Shown one piece after another: positions 14,546 to 14,591 of a stretch of DNA of 14,591 bases; position 1 is the stretch's first letter, and each line of letters opens with the position of its first letter. The position numbers were made by a program, and so were the translations under genes. Where the stretch lies: NCBI GenBank assembly GCA_913058025.1, contig CAJXPN010000019.1, positions 1-14,591 of the forward strand. Reading direction: 5' to 3'. The notes under the pieces are model-generated. The model did no database searches, was not told the DNA's origin, and saw only the letters and a program-made list of their open reading frames with translations. The DNA comes from an uncultured Myxococcales bacterium. GTDB taxonomy: Bacteria; Myxococcota_A; Bradymonadia; Bradymonadales; Bradymonadaceae.

Positions 14546-14591
14546 CTGTCTCTTATACACATCTCCGAGCCCACGAGACAGGCAGAAATCT
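14546..14591 (+). other. Illumina Nextera adapter contamination with i7 index
   Basis: Positions 14546-14564 are exactly the 19-base Tn5 mosaic end CTGTCTCTTATACACATCT, followed by CCGAGCCCACGAGAC (14565-14579), an 8-base index AGGCAGAA and ATCT, the start of the P7 flank. This is the read-through end of a Nextera library molecule. It is not genomic and should be trimmed. Confidence 0.98.

Noticed and set aside
14546..14564. Tn5/IS50 mosaic end as evidence of a transposon
   Set aside because: It is followed at once by Nextera adapter, an index and P7 sequence, so it comes from library preparation.

Overview
The window is a high-GC stretch of chromosome with dense coding, strong G/C third-position bias and long spurious open frames antisense to real genes. 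The mix of families suggests a Myxococcota-like (former deltaproteobacterial) bacterium: an ExbD of the Asn-containing subfamily, a ferritin-like lipoprotein with paired ExxH motifs, stand-alone DUF4132 proteins, a WGR-domain protein, an Rpn-type nuclease and a MoxR/vWA-like pair. This placement is inferred from family content only. The last 46 bases are not biological: they are an Illumina Nextera adapter with an i7 index, so the contig ends at about 14545.

Left part (1-5282). A leftward unit begins with exbD and continues off the left edge through a possible GTGA-overlapping gene. Divergent from it, a good sigma70-type promoter drives a membrane fatty acid hydroxylase/sterol desaturase-family protein, which ends in a 14-bp hairpin. 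Next come a metallo-beta-lactamase-fold hydrolase of RNase Z type, ending in a strong terminator-like hairpin, then an Rpn/PD-(D/E)XK nuclease carrying an in-frame 12-bp tandem repeat (EQGL), then a membrane-anchored M23 peptidoglycan endopeptidase with a duplicated OapA-like domain.

Middle and right part (5283-14545). Two tandem, translationally coupled DUF4132 paralogues run rightward. They converge on a leftward block: WGR protein, then MoxR-type AAA+ ATPase, then a 534-541-aa MoxR-associated protein that looks like a vWA protein with a destroyed metal site, then a ferritin-like diiron lipoprotein. DUF4132, WGR, MoxR and vWA modules also occur near each other in the E. coli molR/yeh region. 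Here the modules sit on separate polypeptides and on both strands, which is the best candidate for an under-described system in the window.

No tRNA, rRNA, CRISPR array or complete insertion sequence was seen. No gene-free stretch exceeds 300 bases. The longest are 775-1043 (divergent promoter region), 14320-14545 (leader and inverted repeats) and 12735-12906.
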